From Daucus carota subsp. sativus (lineage: Eukaryota; Streptophyta; Magnoliopsida; Apiales; Apiaceae), in the NCBI RefSeq assembly GCF_001625215.2, contig NC_030384.2:45108390-45172389 (forward strand): a stretch of DNA of 64,000 nt, given 5' to 3'. Under the pieces are notes generated by a model, which was given only the letters and a program-made list of their open reading frames with translations, was not told the DNA's origin and did not search any database. Numbering within the stretch: the first letter of the stretch is position 1; each line of letters begins with the position of its first letter. Below, piece by piece: positions 35,613 to 48,018 of this stretch. Position numbers and translations under genes: made by a program.

Positions 35613-36669
35613 TCAAACAGTGCCTGGCGTCTTAGGGTCATGACGATTGTTGGCTCCAGTCCCAGGATAGTCGGCGCTTTCAAAATCCATTCTCCCTTCC
35701 ACCACTAACATCTCTTTCTCTATGGCTTCCTACAACATATACCACTTGTTTATCATAACAATAACTAATTGGCTTAGTAAGCAATTTAAATTAATACTAC
35801 TGAGGAGTAGTGGTTTTGACTTTTAAATGTATTTTGGTCAGTACCAAAAACATGATTCAATCTGTTTTCAGATTTTCTTTTTCAGGATAGAAATATATTC
35901 GACATCATTTTATTTACGGGAAATTCTTTTAATAATAATATGTGAAATATACATATTTTTTTTTGAAGGAAACAGATATACTATTAAAAATGATTTGGCT
36001 ACTGTTGGCAGCTGACACAGCGGTTGGTAATCGAATCAAATTGATTATTTTGCATTGCATGATGGGGTTTGACTTTTATGATACCAGGGTAGCCAGTGCG
36101 TAGCGGTGGTTGTGATTGTGAATACTGAATTTTGACTCTTGTTTTCTACTACACCTTCCAACAAAAGGTATACAAAAGCTTGTTTAATTACTTGCTGTAA
36201 CAAAATAAAAATAAAAAGCATACAAAAGAAAGGGGTTGTTTGAGCACGTTAATGAAAGCAAATGTCACGCTTGTGTCAACTATACAGTCTACAGCAGGCC
36301 TGATAATATTGATTAACATAGTTATATTTGAATAATCAAATACTCTCGGAAACAATTCGAAAAATCATTCATTTGCTAATCTTATTCGAGATTTTACTAG
36401 AAGCACAGGAATAATGAGAGCAAATATGCATAGATATAGATGTGAACCTGAGTTTGAAAATCTTGGAGTGCAGGGATAGCCTTAAAGGACTTGAGGACTC
36501 CTGTTCACATATGTAAAATCTAAGCCTACAAAGCAAGGATCCTAGGCAAATAATAGAGTGAATAAAAGGACTTACTGGACGTGGGAACTGCAGAAGTGGA
36601 GCATACAAGAGAAGATAAGCAGAGGAACATCACAAGCAGCAGCTGAAACACAGACCTCGTGTTCTTCAT
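35613..36669 (-). CDS. PSY-like: PSY-type tyrosine-sulfated signalling peptide precursor
   Basis: Three small exons, 36669-36576, 36500-36448 and 35729-35613, join in frame to an 87-aa secreted precursor. Residues 1-27 form a signal peptide (MKNTRSVFQLLLVMFLCLSS...). A variable acidic region with EKEMLVVEGRMDFESADY follows, and the C-terminus is DYPGTGANNRHDPKTPGTV. The Asp-Tyr pair in an acidic setting is the tyrosylprotein sulfotransferase site of PSY peptides. The GANNRHDP core parallels the DYGDPSANPKHDP of Arabidopsis PSY1. Such peptides promote cell expansion and modulate growth-stress balance through leucine-rich-repeat receptor kinases. Donors GTAAGT and GTTCAC and acceptors AACAG and TTGTAG are acceptable. 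The C-terminal TV after the Pro-rich end may be trimmed. Confidence 0.85.
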
Positions 36670-36734
36670 ACTACTCAAATGTCAAAACTAGATTATATTG
36701 TATAGATCTGTGACAAGATGACAAAGAGGCTGTG

Positions 36735-36744
36735 TTTATATATA
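36735..36744 (-). promoter_or_regulatory. Probable TATA box of the PSY precursor gene
   Basis: TATATATAAA on the minus strand lies 66 bases before the ATG, implying a leader of about 35 nt. Confidence 0.5.
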
Positions 36745-38976
36745 TGGTTTGTTGGAGAGACAGCGCGAGAGAGAGAGCTGGAGATAATATGTGGAGAAGC
36801 TGATGACCTTATATAGAAGCTACTAGCCTATAATTATTGAAGTTTACCGGTATGTCATGTGCAGGTGTACTTTCTACTGCTAAAAGTTTTCATTTTCGGA
36901 TTCACTTTCTATAAGTCGTTTTAGTATACGATCAAAATATCTGAATATTTATTTGAAAATAATAAAGAAATGGACGGAAGCGAGTGGATTTTTTTTATGA
37001 GATGATTTGAAATTTTGATTGAAAATAATCTTCACCGGAAATATGTTGGAAAAATTATTTAGTAGATGTTTGGATAATAGAAGATGATCAGGATTCGAGA
37101 ATGAGGATGAGCGATATAAGAACGAGTATTAAGCCTGATTTAACTATCAAATACTAGAATGAGTCTCCTTGCACATCTGGAAATGGTTAATCTAAATACC
37201 AAAACTCTTAATCATCAATTTAGTTAAAATGAGAGTTTTAAGCGGTGGCCCTTAACAAAGAATTAATGGGTTGACACCTAATTAAAGCAGTGTGGGCTAG
37301 ATTCGGGTACAAATAATGCAGAAAGGAGCAAGGGACTGATGAAGACTTTTGTCACCTAGTATTCAACTCAATCACACTGCATATATTTCCGTGCCATGTT
37401 TAGGTTGACATATCAGAGACCCATGGTCTGTTTTGGATAGGAGAAGTCATTTCGCTCTGGAAATTACAGCACTGCCTATGTCTTTTTCTGAAACGGTTTT
37501 TCTGTGGTGTGTCCGTGGGTACACACTAGACAAACTATTTCTGAAAATATTAGTATATATATATTTGAAATTAATTTTAATTTTAATCCTAATAAAAAAT
37601 AACCATATGCAATTAGTGACATGTAAAAGAAATGATAGAGTGCTCTTTATTTTTATTTTTTCAAAATTATAATTAACAATATTTGATTATTTCCCTAAAC
37701 ATTAATAATAGACATTTTCAACAAACACAAAATGACAAAAAGTGAAAACATCAAATCAAATTAAAGCATTAAGGCGGAATAGGAGTGATCGGCACCGCCC
37801 AAATCGATGGAACGTCAACCGTGAAGACGACACGAGCAGCATACAGTACATGAGGTTGTGACTTCTCACCTTATTACCATATCATAATATCATGTCTATG
37901 GAATGCTTTCCCATTGGGTATTGCATGAGAAATGGAGCCCCATCAGATAAATTAATGATCAAATTTTAAATAATTCACATGGAAAACTATTCTCAAAGAA
38001 TAAATACATATTAAAATCTATTACTATTATTTGTTCAGTTGATTTTGTGATTAATATAATTAATTTTGATGAATTACCTACATACAATATCTTCATGTTA
38101 AAATTATAGTCTTATGTAGTTATGTGGCCTTTTCATGATTAAATTGATCAAAGTTTAATTATAAATAAAAAAAATATTATTTTTTTTAAAAGTTGAAAAA
38201 TATATATTAAAATAGATCAAATATATTTATAATGATAATTTTTTTTAATATTTCTTAATTATATAATATATGCTATCTGTTGAACAAAATTGAGTTAATT
38301 TAGATTAATGAACTCAAAACAAAATTATTATTTTGAGATGGATGAGTCCGTCGAAGTCAACTTAATAACATTAACATAGATATATTGTTTTTTAAAAGAT
38401 TTTAAAAAGTTATTTTACTCTAAAATATCAAATAGAATATGAATAACAAAAAACTTAATAAATAAAATTAGAAAAAAACTTCCCATAAAATTTAAAATGA
38501 GTTCTTTTTGCTGGTTTGACATTGAGTTGAGTATTTGTATATAAATTTAGGATAGATAGGAGAGGAGTGGGGGGAAATTCATACTCACAGTGAAACCCCA
38601 CCAAACCGAATTATTCCAAATCCTATCATCATGTTTAATGAATGAACTAAGTGCATTTGCCACTACCATTAAGTTGATAAGGACTATCCTTGCCGCTCCA
38701 CTTTATACAATTATGACAATCAAACAATTCATTTATCATACTTAAGCAAGTTGATCATATTTGGGACACTATGCAACTTGGCTTCACAAGTTTAGTTGTA
38801 AAGTACACTACACTCAACAGCACGCACTCAAGTAGCATGAAATTAGCATGATAAACCTTTGATACTTCCAGAATTATTGAAGAGTATGTGCTTATCAATT
38901 TCAAACAGGTTTCTCTTGTGGAATAATGTCAATTTATATTTACAAAAAAGTTTTACAAGCATCAACTACAACATGA
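36745..38976. other. Intergenic region upstream of the PSY gene and downstream of the GT14 gene
   Basis: AT-rich, with no gene recognised. A 'gtgtgtccgtgggtacacac' near-palindrome occurs at about 37508-37527. The rightmost 150 bases are probably the GT14 3' UTR. Confidence 0.5.
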
Positions 38977-40516
38977 TTATTTACATTGCCTGGTTTCGAA
39001 ATCATCAGTATACAGAGTTTTCCTCAGCAAACTTCTGAGCCTCCTGGCGCCTGTTCCGGGCCTCAACAGGCCAAACTTCTCCCTCTGCAAACCCGAACAG
39101 CTTTCGGTTGAATTATCTCTCTTATAACACCATCCTCCTGTAGTGAATTCTCCGTTTTGTCTGCTCAATAAGTCACGATCTATCCTGTCAAGAACTCCGT
39201 GATCTTGCTTGAATTTCCTAGCGAATGGACGGTGGCTGAGGATCATTTTTCTGTAATCTCTGAATCCGAGTAATCTAGGATGCTGTTTTGGAGGATAGTC
39301 CCAGGCAATGTAGTGGAGATCATGGTTTACGGTTGTGTTTCTGTACTCCTCTGAGTTGCATATAACAGTCTGAAAGTACCCTTCAGGCGATGACACGAAA
39401 TTCGTGTAGTACATAAGCAGAGTCCTTGGCAAATTCTCCCACCCCACAATGCAGTACTCTGCAAATGATCTTGATAACACAGTCCAAGCTGATCCTGAAG
39501 ACAATCATCGCGCAACTTTGTAATGTACTCAAGATTTATGTGCTTAGGCAAAGAAACTTGCTATTTCGCCTAATCGATGTAGCAATCTATTAAATGCCTA
39601 ATAAACTCAATACCTGTATAGAGCTTGAAGGCTGTTGGAACAGGCCTTTGTTTATCAGCCCACATGATCTCTGATTTGTTTAAACTGTACAGCCCCGGGT
39701 CTATCATAACTGGATTTGCTCTCTTATTCCTGCAAATTGAAATCTTTATGTAACAGAACCCTCTGATTATTATCAAAACTCCTCTGTTTTTAAGATGTTT
39801 AAAACATAATTGCAGGAGAAAAAAGCCTTACACTTTCCAGCCCAGATTACTGCTATGTTGTACAAAGTTAAGGTCCCTTGGCAAGTCAGAGAAGGCAAGA
39901 ATGAGATCTGCATCGACGTAAACCACAATGTTAGCTTAAACCATAGTTTGAATCTACATCAGCTACGCTTAAAAGACCTTGATTAATTACCATCTTGAGT
40001 TACAAGCGGATAATCAGAGGCACTGAGATTAATAAACCAGTCCCATTCACTTGCTTTCCTCAAGAGTATCGACATTGCATGTAATGTTGCAGATAGCATA
40101 GTTGGGCCTCTATAAGTAACCAAATTAGGCTTATCGACTACCCAAACATTTTCCATTTGCTCGAAAACGTCATAGCTGGGAACAAATTCAGCAATCTCCG
40201 AATGCTCCTCCTCACTGGCCTCACTGTCCATATGAATCAAGTAGTAATTCCCCGGATGGTACAGCGCGAGCACGGTCCTTTTCAGCTTCACAACATCCCC
40301 TTTCGACGCGGAAATTAAGTAAGCGAATCTGACAGGGTACGAAGGTTCAGGGATTACCAGAGGCTTAGATGACCATAAGGTGGTGACATTGTTGAATGTT
40401 TTGAAAAATGCTGACATGTAAAAGAGGGAAAATATTAGTGAAGTTAAAAAGAAGGAAATGAGGTAGCCTCTGAAACTTGTTACTTGAAACTTTGAAGAGA
40501 TCATTTTGGAAACCAT
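38977..40516 (-). CDS. GT14 (DUF266/Branch) glycosyltransferase, GlcAT14-like
   Basis: Four exons: 40516-39991, 39907-39832, 39729-39614, 39494-38977; 411 aa. Plant GlcAT14 enzymes add beta-glucuronic acid to arabinogalactan proteins in the Golgi. A short cytoplasmic tail precedes a membrane anchor at about residues 17-38. The Branch domain includes RFAYLISASKGD, YYLIHMDSEAS, LVTYRGPTM, WDWFINLSASDYPLVTQDD and, in the last exon, GSAWTVLSRSFAEYC and YFQTVICNSEEYRNTTVNHD. All are hallmark stretches of this family, and 411 aa is within its usual range. Frame is continuous across every junction. A second ATG at 40504 (MISSKFQ) is an alternative start. The activity is inferred from family membership, not proven. 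Confidence 0.9.
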
Positions 40517-40734
40517 CTGGGAGAGGATAAAGATTTGTGAAACGGGGTTAAAGATTTGAGGATTAATATAAGGGATTAAACAGGAATGGTGTTTTGTTTT
40601 AGTTAAAGATGAGATTAATGAGAATGGCAACAAATTAGCAGACTTGAGTAGATGCTGAAATGTAAGAATTAGCTGACAAAGAAACAATTATTAATACATT
40701 CGATATGAATTAAAAAATTGCATGCATATATTTT

Positions 40735-40872
40735 TTTTTTTAAAGTAGAAACCCGCATCCAGGAGACAGGCTCTGATCCATGAGGCATAATCACCAATTC
40801 TGCTCCCTTCGGAAGTCGAACCTGTGACCAAGAGGATACTTGTCCCCTCTTTAACCAGCTGAACCAACATGG
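40735..40872 (-). mobile_element. tRNA-derived SINE
   Basis: Read on the minus strand: A-box-like 'ggttcagctggttaaagagg', B-box-like 'aggttcgacttcc', then an A-rich tail (the T run at 40731-40740 on the plus strand). Confidence 0.6.
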
Positions 40873-41601
40873 AGACTATTTTTTTTTGAGTTCGAAAACT
40901 TCAAGAAAATACTTTTTGCTAAAATGAATCTTAAGCTTTCGGCTCATTAACGAATAGGCGGAGGGGGTCTTCGGGTTCCATGTTTTGGGAGGAATTTGAT
41001 TCTTATTTCGGTTGTATTCAATAATATTCGTTGAATAATATTCCTAGCACTTTCAGACATGTATGCCTCACTTCGTCGTATCCCCTTGAATCATTAGCAG
41101 GCGTTTTGCTGAATGAAACCGTTAAACTTTAATATTTTATATTGGTTAGAATATTTGATAAATACAAAGTGTTTGTACCCTTCCTTTGCAGGATTAAATA
41201 ATTATTCTATATTAATTTATTAACATTTTTGGATCAATCCGTTATTAGTCCGATATGCATATACTTAGAGGTTATATCAATTTTTAGTGAAGTAAATTGG
41301 TAATCATAAGAATAAAAAATAGTTTTTACAAAAACTTCTCGACTTAAAGGATAATTTATACTAATCGCCCATACTCTTCCACGGTTAATCGAGTAATTGA
41401 GAACTAATCCAAATGCTAATTGAAATAACAAAATACATATTTAATTTATCAAATCTATTGTAGATTTGTAGTAATACTCCGTAATCAAACAATTTTAAGG
41501 CAACTTACCTAATGTTCTGGTTATGGGCCTTATTACATGAAGGCCCATTTTCATTATAGCTTGAGTGATAAACACAAGCGCAGACTGGATTAAATGAATT
41601 T

Positions 41602-42099
41602 AGGGTCGTTTGGTTCAGCTGATTCTCGTATCAGGTATGGGTTTTGTTCATTCCAAATATGGTGCTTGGTTGTCTATTTTTATAATCTGATACCCATACC
41701 TCAAACCCACCTGGAATCAGATTTGATACCTTAGGGGGAGGTGGGTATGAGGTATCAAATGAAAATTTTATTAATTCATTTTTATTTATAAAGTTAAATA
41801 CAATCTCAAAACACATAAATTAAATATGATATTTTTTCTGAAATAAGTTATATTTATTTTTATTTACTATTAATTAGTAATATTAATTATTACTAATTAT
41901 TTATTTTCATTCCAGTACATAAATTATTTATTTTCATTCCAGTACTAAACCAAACACAAGATATCAAGAATGATTCCTCAATCCCATACCAGCTTAACCC
42001 GATTCCTGATTCCAAACCAATACCGTTTCCTCAATCCCATACCAGTTTAACCCGATTCCTGATTCCAAACCCATACCGTCTCGTGAACCAAACGACCCC
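41602..42099. mobile_element. PIF/Harbinger-like MITE with TTA target duplication
   Basis: The ends 'gggtcgtttggttca' and 'tgaaccaaacgacccc' are near-perfect inverted repeats, flanked on both sides by TTA (41599-41601 and 42100-42102). About 500 bp, non-coding. The right half carries two copies of a unit of about 55 bp containing 'cctcaatcccatacc' and 'cccgattcctgattccaaac'. Confidence 0.8.
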
Positions 42100-43176
42100 T
42101 TAAAGTATTCAACTGCTCCCCCATTTCAATCAACTAAATGTCACTTTCGCATAGTGTCAGTATTTAAACCTCAAATCTTGCTAATCAACTTTTCTTAAAT
42201 TAATGAATGATGTCGACACTCTCTGCTAATTAATCGTTTCACATTACTTTAATTAAATTCAGCTTATGCCTAAAACCCAGAAAAAAATAAATGAAAAGCG
42301 TCCGATGCACCACACCAAAATATTTGATATACTATTTCTTAATAATCTTATTTTGTTTCTGGGACAATTCATTTCCAATGTATATTCTTATCCAAACAGA
42401 AGCGTAATTTCTTGTGAATTGAATAATTGATTTAGCGTACGGGGAATGGATTCCTGTCAACGGAATATTATTACAACTTTAACAAGTGAGTAGTTGAAAC
42501 GGATGAACTAAACTTTTAAAAGAACAAACACCACCGCACATTAACCACTTTAAAGTTTTTTCACTTTATTTCTTTCTTTTTACCTTCTTAATTTAATACC
42601 GATACGCATCTTCAGGAACAACCTAACTGCATCACGAGTAACGTTTATATAAAGCTCCACAGCTCTTGCTTATCACGTCACCTCACCTAGCTCATATAAT
42701 TTAGTTCATAAATTCAAAACGAAGGTTGTTGAGTAGTGGCAAGTAGCAACAGGTCAATGGTCATTGGTCATACGTATTCGGGTTCGGATTCCTGTCGGAT
42801 AATTGTTTTAACGTAATTATAATGAATAGTAAAAGCGATAAACAAATGTGCTGGGGAAGACTGAGAACGAACTGCTGCAAGTAAACGATTATAATATGAC
42901 TTCGAAGATGTTGATGATTTTAGTATTGTGAACCGTAGCCACCTAGAAAGTGGACGAACAATAATTATATATTGTCTGTTTATATGGTTGAATTGTAAGC
43001 TGCAGATATGATTGAATAAACTGCATACCTGTCACTATCTGTCAGCATGGCAGCAATTAAGGAACTTCAAGTCCAAGCAGCTACAACTACAAAACCCAGA
43101 AAAGGCTGATCATTCATCAAACAGTCTTCTCTTTTTATCGAAATTTTTTGGTTTCTGCTCAATCTTTTGAAGCAAA

Positions 43177-44565
43177 ATGCAGGTACGAGATTCCAATGTC
43201 AGCCAATTCGAGATGAGGCCACCTGGGAACTTTCTTCGGAAGCTTTTTCAGAATCTGTTCTTCCTGCAGTTTCTCCTGATTATAGTCCTGGTGATTTTTC
43301 TCACGATCCGAGGCCTCGTCTCTGCACATAGCCACCATTTCCGGCCACAACAATGGTATCCGCCAATTCTTGGGTCTGTAGCATGTGCTGGAGTAGTTAG
43401 TTTGTCTTGGCAATTGATGAGCAGCTACAACCCTTCAAGAACTATGAGAGCAGCTTTCTGGATTAGCCCTTTATTGACGTGTGCTGCGGGGATCCTGTTT
43501 GTTGCTATCGGCTCCCCTGGAAGTCTAGCAGCAGGAGCTCTGGCCATAGTTTCAGCAGTAATACAATCAATTTACTCTTGCTGGGTCAATCCCAGATTAG
43601 ACTATTCATGCAGAGTGTTGTCTACAGCCACTGCATTCAGTCCAGCTAATACATCTGTGCTGCGATTTCTAGCAATTCTAGCTAGTACTCTCTATTCGTG
43701 TTTCTTGGTTGCTGGGATTGGAGGAGCCTCCGCCACCAGAAGTGCCTTAGATAAGCTATTCATTTTCCTCATCTTGTTGAGTTTGACATGGACTCTGCAT
43801 ATAATCAAGAACACCATTCTAGTCACGCTCTCTCGGATCAAGTACATGCAATTCGCAGTTGGAATGGATGTTAATACAAAGGACGCGTTGTATGAAACAC
43901 TCGGTCATTTAATGGGAACTATCTGTATCGGCTCAGCCCTTCTACCCGTTCTGAGTGTTGTAAGAGGTTCAGCTAGAGCCATAAGTTTGATTTCAGGGGA
44001 TACAGATGAGTTCTTGTTCTCATGTGCTAATTGCTATGCTGGAGTAGCTTCCCGGCTTGTTGCCCATGGGAACCGATGGGGATTCGTCCAGGTGGGAGTT
44101 TACGGGAAAAATTTCGGCCAAGCCTCAAGAGATACATGGGAATTGTTAGGAAGAGGTGGGCTGGAACCAGTCATTGAATCTGATCTGACCAGCTCATTTT
44201 GCTTCCTCTGTGGAATGGCAGGAGGATCAGCTAGCACTTTAGTAGGTGGCACATGGTCACTTTTGATTCACAAGAGTTATGCCACAGAAGTGTCAATCTA
44301 TGCCTTCTTGATAGGATACTTTATGGTAAGAGGTTACACAGCACTGGAAATGACCAGCATCTATTTTCAGACAACTAATTTTTTTTTTTTTCCTGTCTTG
44401 CAGACTCGGGTGTCAATGGCATGGCAACAGGCTTGCATTTTAGCATATTATGTCGCATATGCAGAAAATCCACAGAACCAAAGACTTGACCCGACAATCT
44501 CAAGTCGAATCAAAGAGATACAGAGATTACAGCAAATTCAAGAAATCCAGAGATCACAAGTCTAA
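43177..44565 (+). CDS. Choline-transporter-like (CTL/SLC44 family) membrane protein
   Basis: Two exons, 43177-44325 and 44404-44565, give a 436-aa multi-span membrane protein of the Choline_transpo family (PF04515). About nine or ten hydrophobic spans are visible, from FFLQFLLIIVLVIFLTI near residue 30 to the last near 385-405. Family stretches include SCWVNPRLDYSC, FSCANCYAGVASRLVAHGN and CILAYYVAYAENPQNQRLD. The 78-nt stretch 44326-44403 is open and in phase but begins GTAAGAGG and ends with a T-rich tract and CTTGCAG. Removing it restores FLIGYFM|TRVSMAW, like relatives as I recall them; read through, it would add 26 residues. Plant members are proposed to affect choline and membrane trafficking, and substrate is unproven. 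Confidence 0.85.
   Translation: MQVRDSNVSQFEMRPPGNFLRKLFQNLFFLQFLLIIVLVIFLTIRGLVSAHSHHFRPQQWYPPILGSVACAGVVSLSWQLMSSYNPSRTMRAAFWISPLLTCAAGILFVAIGSPGSLAAGALAIVSAVIQSIYSCWVNPRLDYSCRVLSTATAFSPANTSVLRFLAILASTLYSCFLVAGIGGASATRSALDKLFIFLILLSLTWTLHIIKNTILVTLSRIKYMQFAVGMDVNTKDALYETLGHLMGTICIGSALLPVLSVVRGSARAISLISGDTDEFLFSCANCYAGVASRLVAHGNRWGFVQVGVYGKNFGQASRDTWELLGRGGLEPVIESDLTSSFCFLCGMAGGSASTLVGGTWSLLIHKSYATEVSIYAFLIGYFMVRGYTALEMTSIYFQTTNFFFFPVLQTRVSMAWQQACILAYYVAYAENPQNQRLDPTISSRIKEIQRLQQIQEIQRSQV
44326..44403 (+). other. In-frame 78-nt intron of the choline-transporter-like gene
   Basis: Canonical GTAAG donor, polypyrimidine tract (ten T's then CCTGTC) and CAG acceptor. Its length is a multiple of three with no stop, so retention would give a protein with 26 extra residues inside a membrane segment. 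Confidence 0.8.
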
Positions 44566-45992
44566 CCATCAGAAATGGTGCTCTGGTAGCAGAAGACAGA
44601 AGTGGCCTCATTACCTAAGGAAGTTCATGACAAAGGTCAGACAACATGATCAAAAATGTATATGCAAAAAAAAAGCATGATAAAAAATGTGAAGGTGATG
44701 ACAACCGCGCATACAATACAACCGCTTCTACAGCAACAAAGACAGAGCTACTCTCGTTGACCCCGCAGAAACAAAACTTGATCAATTGTTGGTAAGTTAT
44801 GTAATCAATGGCCAAACGAAGTTGCGATGCAAATTACATGTTTTTTCATTATACCATGTGTTCATTATAACATGAACACATGATATAATCTTTATGTCCC
44901 ATATACCCCTTATGACACAATCTAATAAGGAGTTCGACAAAAGTAAACGCAAGCTACTGTAAAATAATACTTTATGCAGTAAGGATAATTACAAATATGA
45001 AGTAATGGGAGATCAAGAATGATGTCATAAACCACCTCAAGGCAAGTTGTCACACATGCTTGCATATCATTTTTGTAAATCATAATTTGAACAATGCTCA
45101 AATATGCTTATTAATTCTTTTGTGAATATTATTTTCTAAACTAAGCAGAAACCATCTTTTCACAACAATCTGAATAAAAACTAAGGAACAATTAATCATA
45201 TCGTTGTTTAAGTAGATAAGATATTATATTCTCATTCTATAAATAAAGTTAGTAGTAGATGACCAAGGTCTGCTAACTATGATTTGAAATCTTTCTGGCA
45301 TAAAATATTCTTGCAAGAGCAGCAGTTTTGCAATCAACTTCTATTAGGACTTGTACAGTCATTGTACTTCTTCAAGTATATACCATGCAAACTAAGCTCC
45401 AGCACTATTCACAGAAGTCTAAGGCAAATCACATTTATATACCCAGGCACTCTGCTCTTTGTTTTCTACCATCTTTTATTCTACTAATATTTACTAGAAT
45501 GAAGCACCAGAACTTCCCAAAATCTGCGAGCTAAACATATCTATATTTTCTCTAATCTTCACTACTATCATTAACTGAGGTTCCGCAAAACTCAAAAAAA
45601 TGTAAATTAGAAACATAGTTGTAAAGGACATGGCTCCTTTGCCTAAAAAGGAATTTTATGAACACTTAACTTGAGACACTCACAGTCTCACACTGATGAA
45701 TTCAAAACATTTAAACTTGATAGCTGAAGAACGATGGGCTATCAATTAAATAATAATGATATATTATGCATTCCAAGGTTACCCAATTTTAGGACTTAAA
45801 AGCATACTTCATAGTACAAACTGTATATGGCTGTATATATAAACATGAAAATGGAAACTTAACAATATAAATATCAAAATTAAGCTACAAGTTTTAGAAG
45901 TTAGTAACAATGCTACCCTGGTTCAAGGATTAGTAGACAACCCTTAAGTGAAGTCATATCGTAAGTTAGTATCAATGGCAGCAGTTCTTTAA
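44566..45992. other. Region between two convergent genes
   Basis: 3' UTRs of the choline-transporter-like gene (left) and YrdC gene (right). In between it is AT-rich with no gene seen. Confidence 0.5.
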
Positions 45993-48018
45993 TTAGGTAG
46001 CAATTCGGTCCTCCACTAGCGAGTGTCTCTGCAAGACCTCCATAGTTTCTACTGCAGCACTGTCAATACAAACACAATGTTAGGGATACTGGAATGTTAA
46101 TGAACATGAAACTGACAACAAAATTGCCAATATAGATGTTTCATAAACCGACCTATCCTCCATTGTACTCTATATATTCAGTAAAAAATTACGAGGGTTT
46201 TTAATATCAAAGTTCAAACAGATCGCTCCTGCTTCAGATGGAAGGTTTATGCTTGATAATTCAGCAATTTAAGTCTTTTCTTTTTAAAAAAAAATCTATT
46301 ATGGATATACAATGCAGGAAAAAAAGTAGGAATAGGACAATTCAGAAGTACATAGTAAATACTGACATGAACTAACATAAAAGAATTATTGACATTGAAT
46401 TCAATAAAAGATCTTGTGAAGACCACTTAACCTTTAGCAAAGTGGTCAACTTGGCTCGATAGCACAGTCCTATTAGCATCTAGAATTTTTGGATAGCAAA
46501 AACAATAAAATGAAAAGGAATTGTATATACAACAAATCAACAACGGTATAGCAAAGAAAATAAAATGAAAAAAAATAATTCAGATGCTTACCTTCCAGGC
46601 CTGAGAATCTTGTACTTTCCTATGCTAGTAAGGTCCACAACTGTTGAACCAGCACGGCCAGATAGAAGCACCCCACCATCATATACATATGCACAATGTT
46701 CCCACAGTTTCTCGAAGTCTTTTATGTCAACACTGCTTGGCTTCCCACTAAGATTTGCGCTAGTCAATGCAAGTGCACTACCAGAAACCCGAACAATTGA
46801 CCAAATAAAATCACTGTCAGGCACTCGAACTCCTATGCTATTTAATCCAGGATTCAGTGACTTCTCCAAAATACTTAAATTTCCTGTAAAATATCCAAAC
46901 TCTAACATCTCTGATCACAGAACATTTAATTAAAGATAAACAAAAATATAATATGAAGTGATGAATTTAATCTAAAACTGCTCTGTCATGCCCATAAATT
47001 AATAAGCGCAAATTTTTTTCTAGAGAACTAAGTGAGATTCTGGGATTAAAGCTAAGATACTTGTAAGAAGATGCGACAGAAAACAATCGCTACCTATCAG
47101 TTAATACAGATTGCAAGGAAGATCAAGGCATTGTACAAGTAAGTTTGGATTCAACTACGAGGGTAATCGAACCAACAACCTGAATTGAATTCTCTAAACA
47201 CTAACTTTTAAGATAACCCATAATAGGTAGTTAATCACTTAGCTTTTAAATAAAAATTTAAGTCGCTAAGAAACAAACCTCGGTTTAACACCACAGTTAC
47301 AGGTCCTGGAAGTAAATTATCAAGCAAGCAGTGGGGCAGATGATCCGTTACTGCAAGCTTCCCTATGTCCTGTACATCTGCGACACAGATTGCAAGTGGA
47401 CTTGTATATTGATGCCCTTTAATTTCATATATCCTATTTACAGCTCCCAAAGAACTGCAATATGCGTCAGAATTATATTACAGTGACCACCAGAACTAGA
47501 ACTATAAGTGATATGAGCGAAGAACTTTACAAATAGCTTATGTACAATATTTCTAAAAATGAACACAATTCAAGGATTGAATCGAACCCTGCAACTTATG
47601 AAAAGAATTGCTAATGTATTAAGCGGGTTTTATGATTCGACAGTAACTCGCATAAGCTGTGATTATGTAACTCTTACAGGAGGTTTCAACTTTTCAGAGG
47701 ATAATCTAACCAACGTGAAACTTCAGCAAAGACTTAGAGCAACCTTTGTGGAATGGAATGAACACATGAGTGCATTCCTGTGAAATACAAATCCATATTC
47801 CCAAACAAAGAACATATTAATTAGAAAAAGTTCATAATAAAATAATATGCATACCAAGCATCACAAGCAAATCCATAGAGAGTATCTGTAGGAACAGCTA
47901 TGACCTTGCCAGCTTTGAGGGCTATAACTGCTTCTTTGGTAAGTTCTTCAGTAACAGTAATAGGATGCACCAAACCCGGCCTAAGCGATCCTGCAATTGC
48001 TCCACATTCCCAAGCCAT
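45993..48018 (-). CDS. YRDC: YrdC/Sua5 threonylcarbamoyl-AMP synthase
   Basis: Four exons: 48018-47855, 47454-47279, 46883-46592, 46059-45993; 232 aa. The enzyme makes threonylcarbamoyl-AMP from threonine, bicarbonate and ATP, the first step of the t6A37 modification of ANN-decoding tRNAs. Family motifs are AGKVIAVPTDTLYGFACDA (N-terminal substrate pocket), SPLAICVADV, LLPGPVTVVLNRG, SIGVRVPDSDF, SALALTSANLSGKPS and GRAGSTVVDLTSIGKYKILR. The C-terminal exon (AAVETMEVLQRHSLVEDR) agrees with plant homologues. All four frames connect. The only ATG in frame is at 48018; the frame continues upstream through nine codons without an ATG. As modelled it lacks an obvious organelle transit peptide, so a cytosolic form is suggested; an unseen upstream exon could change that. 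Confidence 0.9.

Larger units (their letters stand above)
40517..43176. other. Intergenic region between the divergent GT14 and choline-transporter-like genes
   Basis: Contains a minus-strand tRNA-derived SINE and a PIF/Harbinger-like MITE. The rest is AT-rich with no gene. The final 500 bases are the probable promoter and leader of the + strand gene. Confidence 0.55.
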
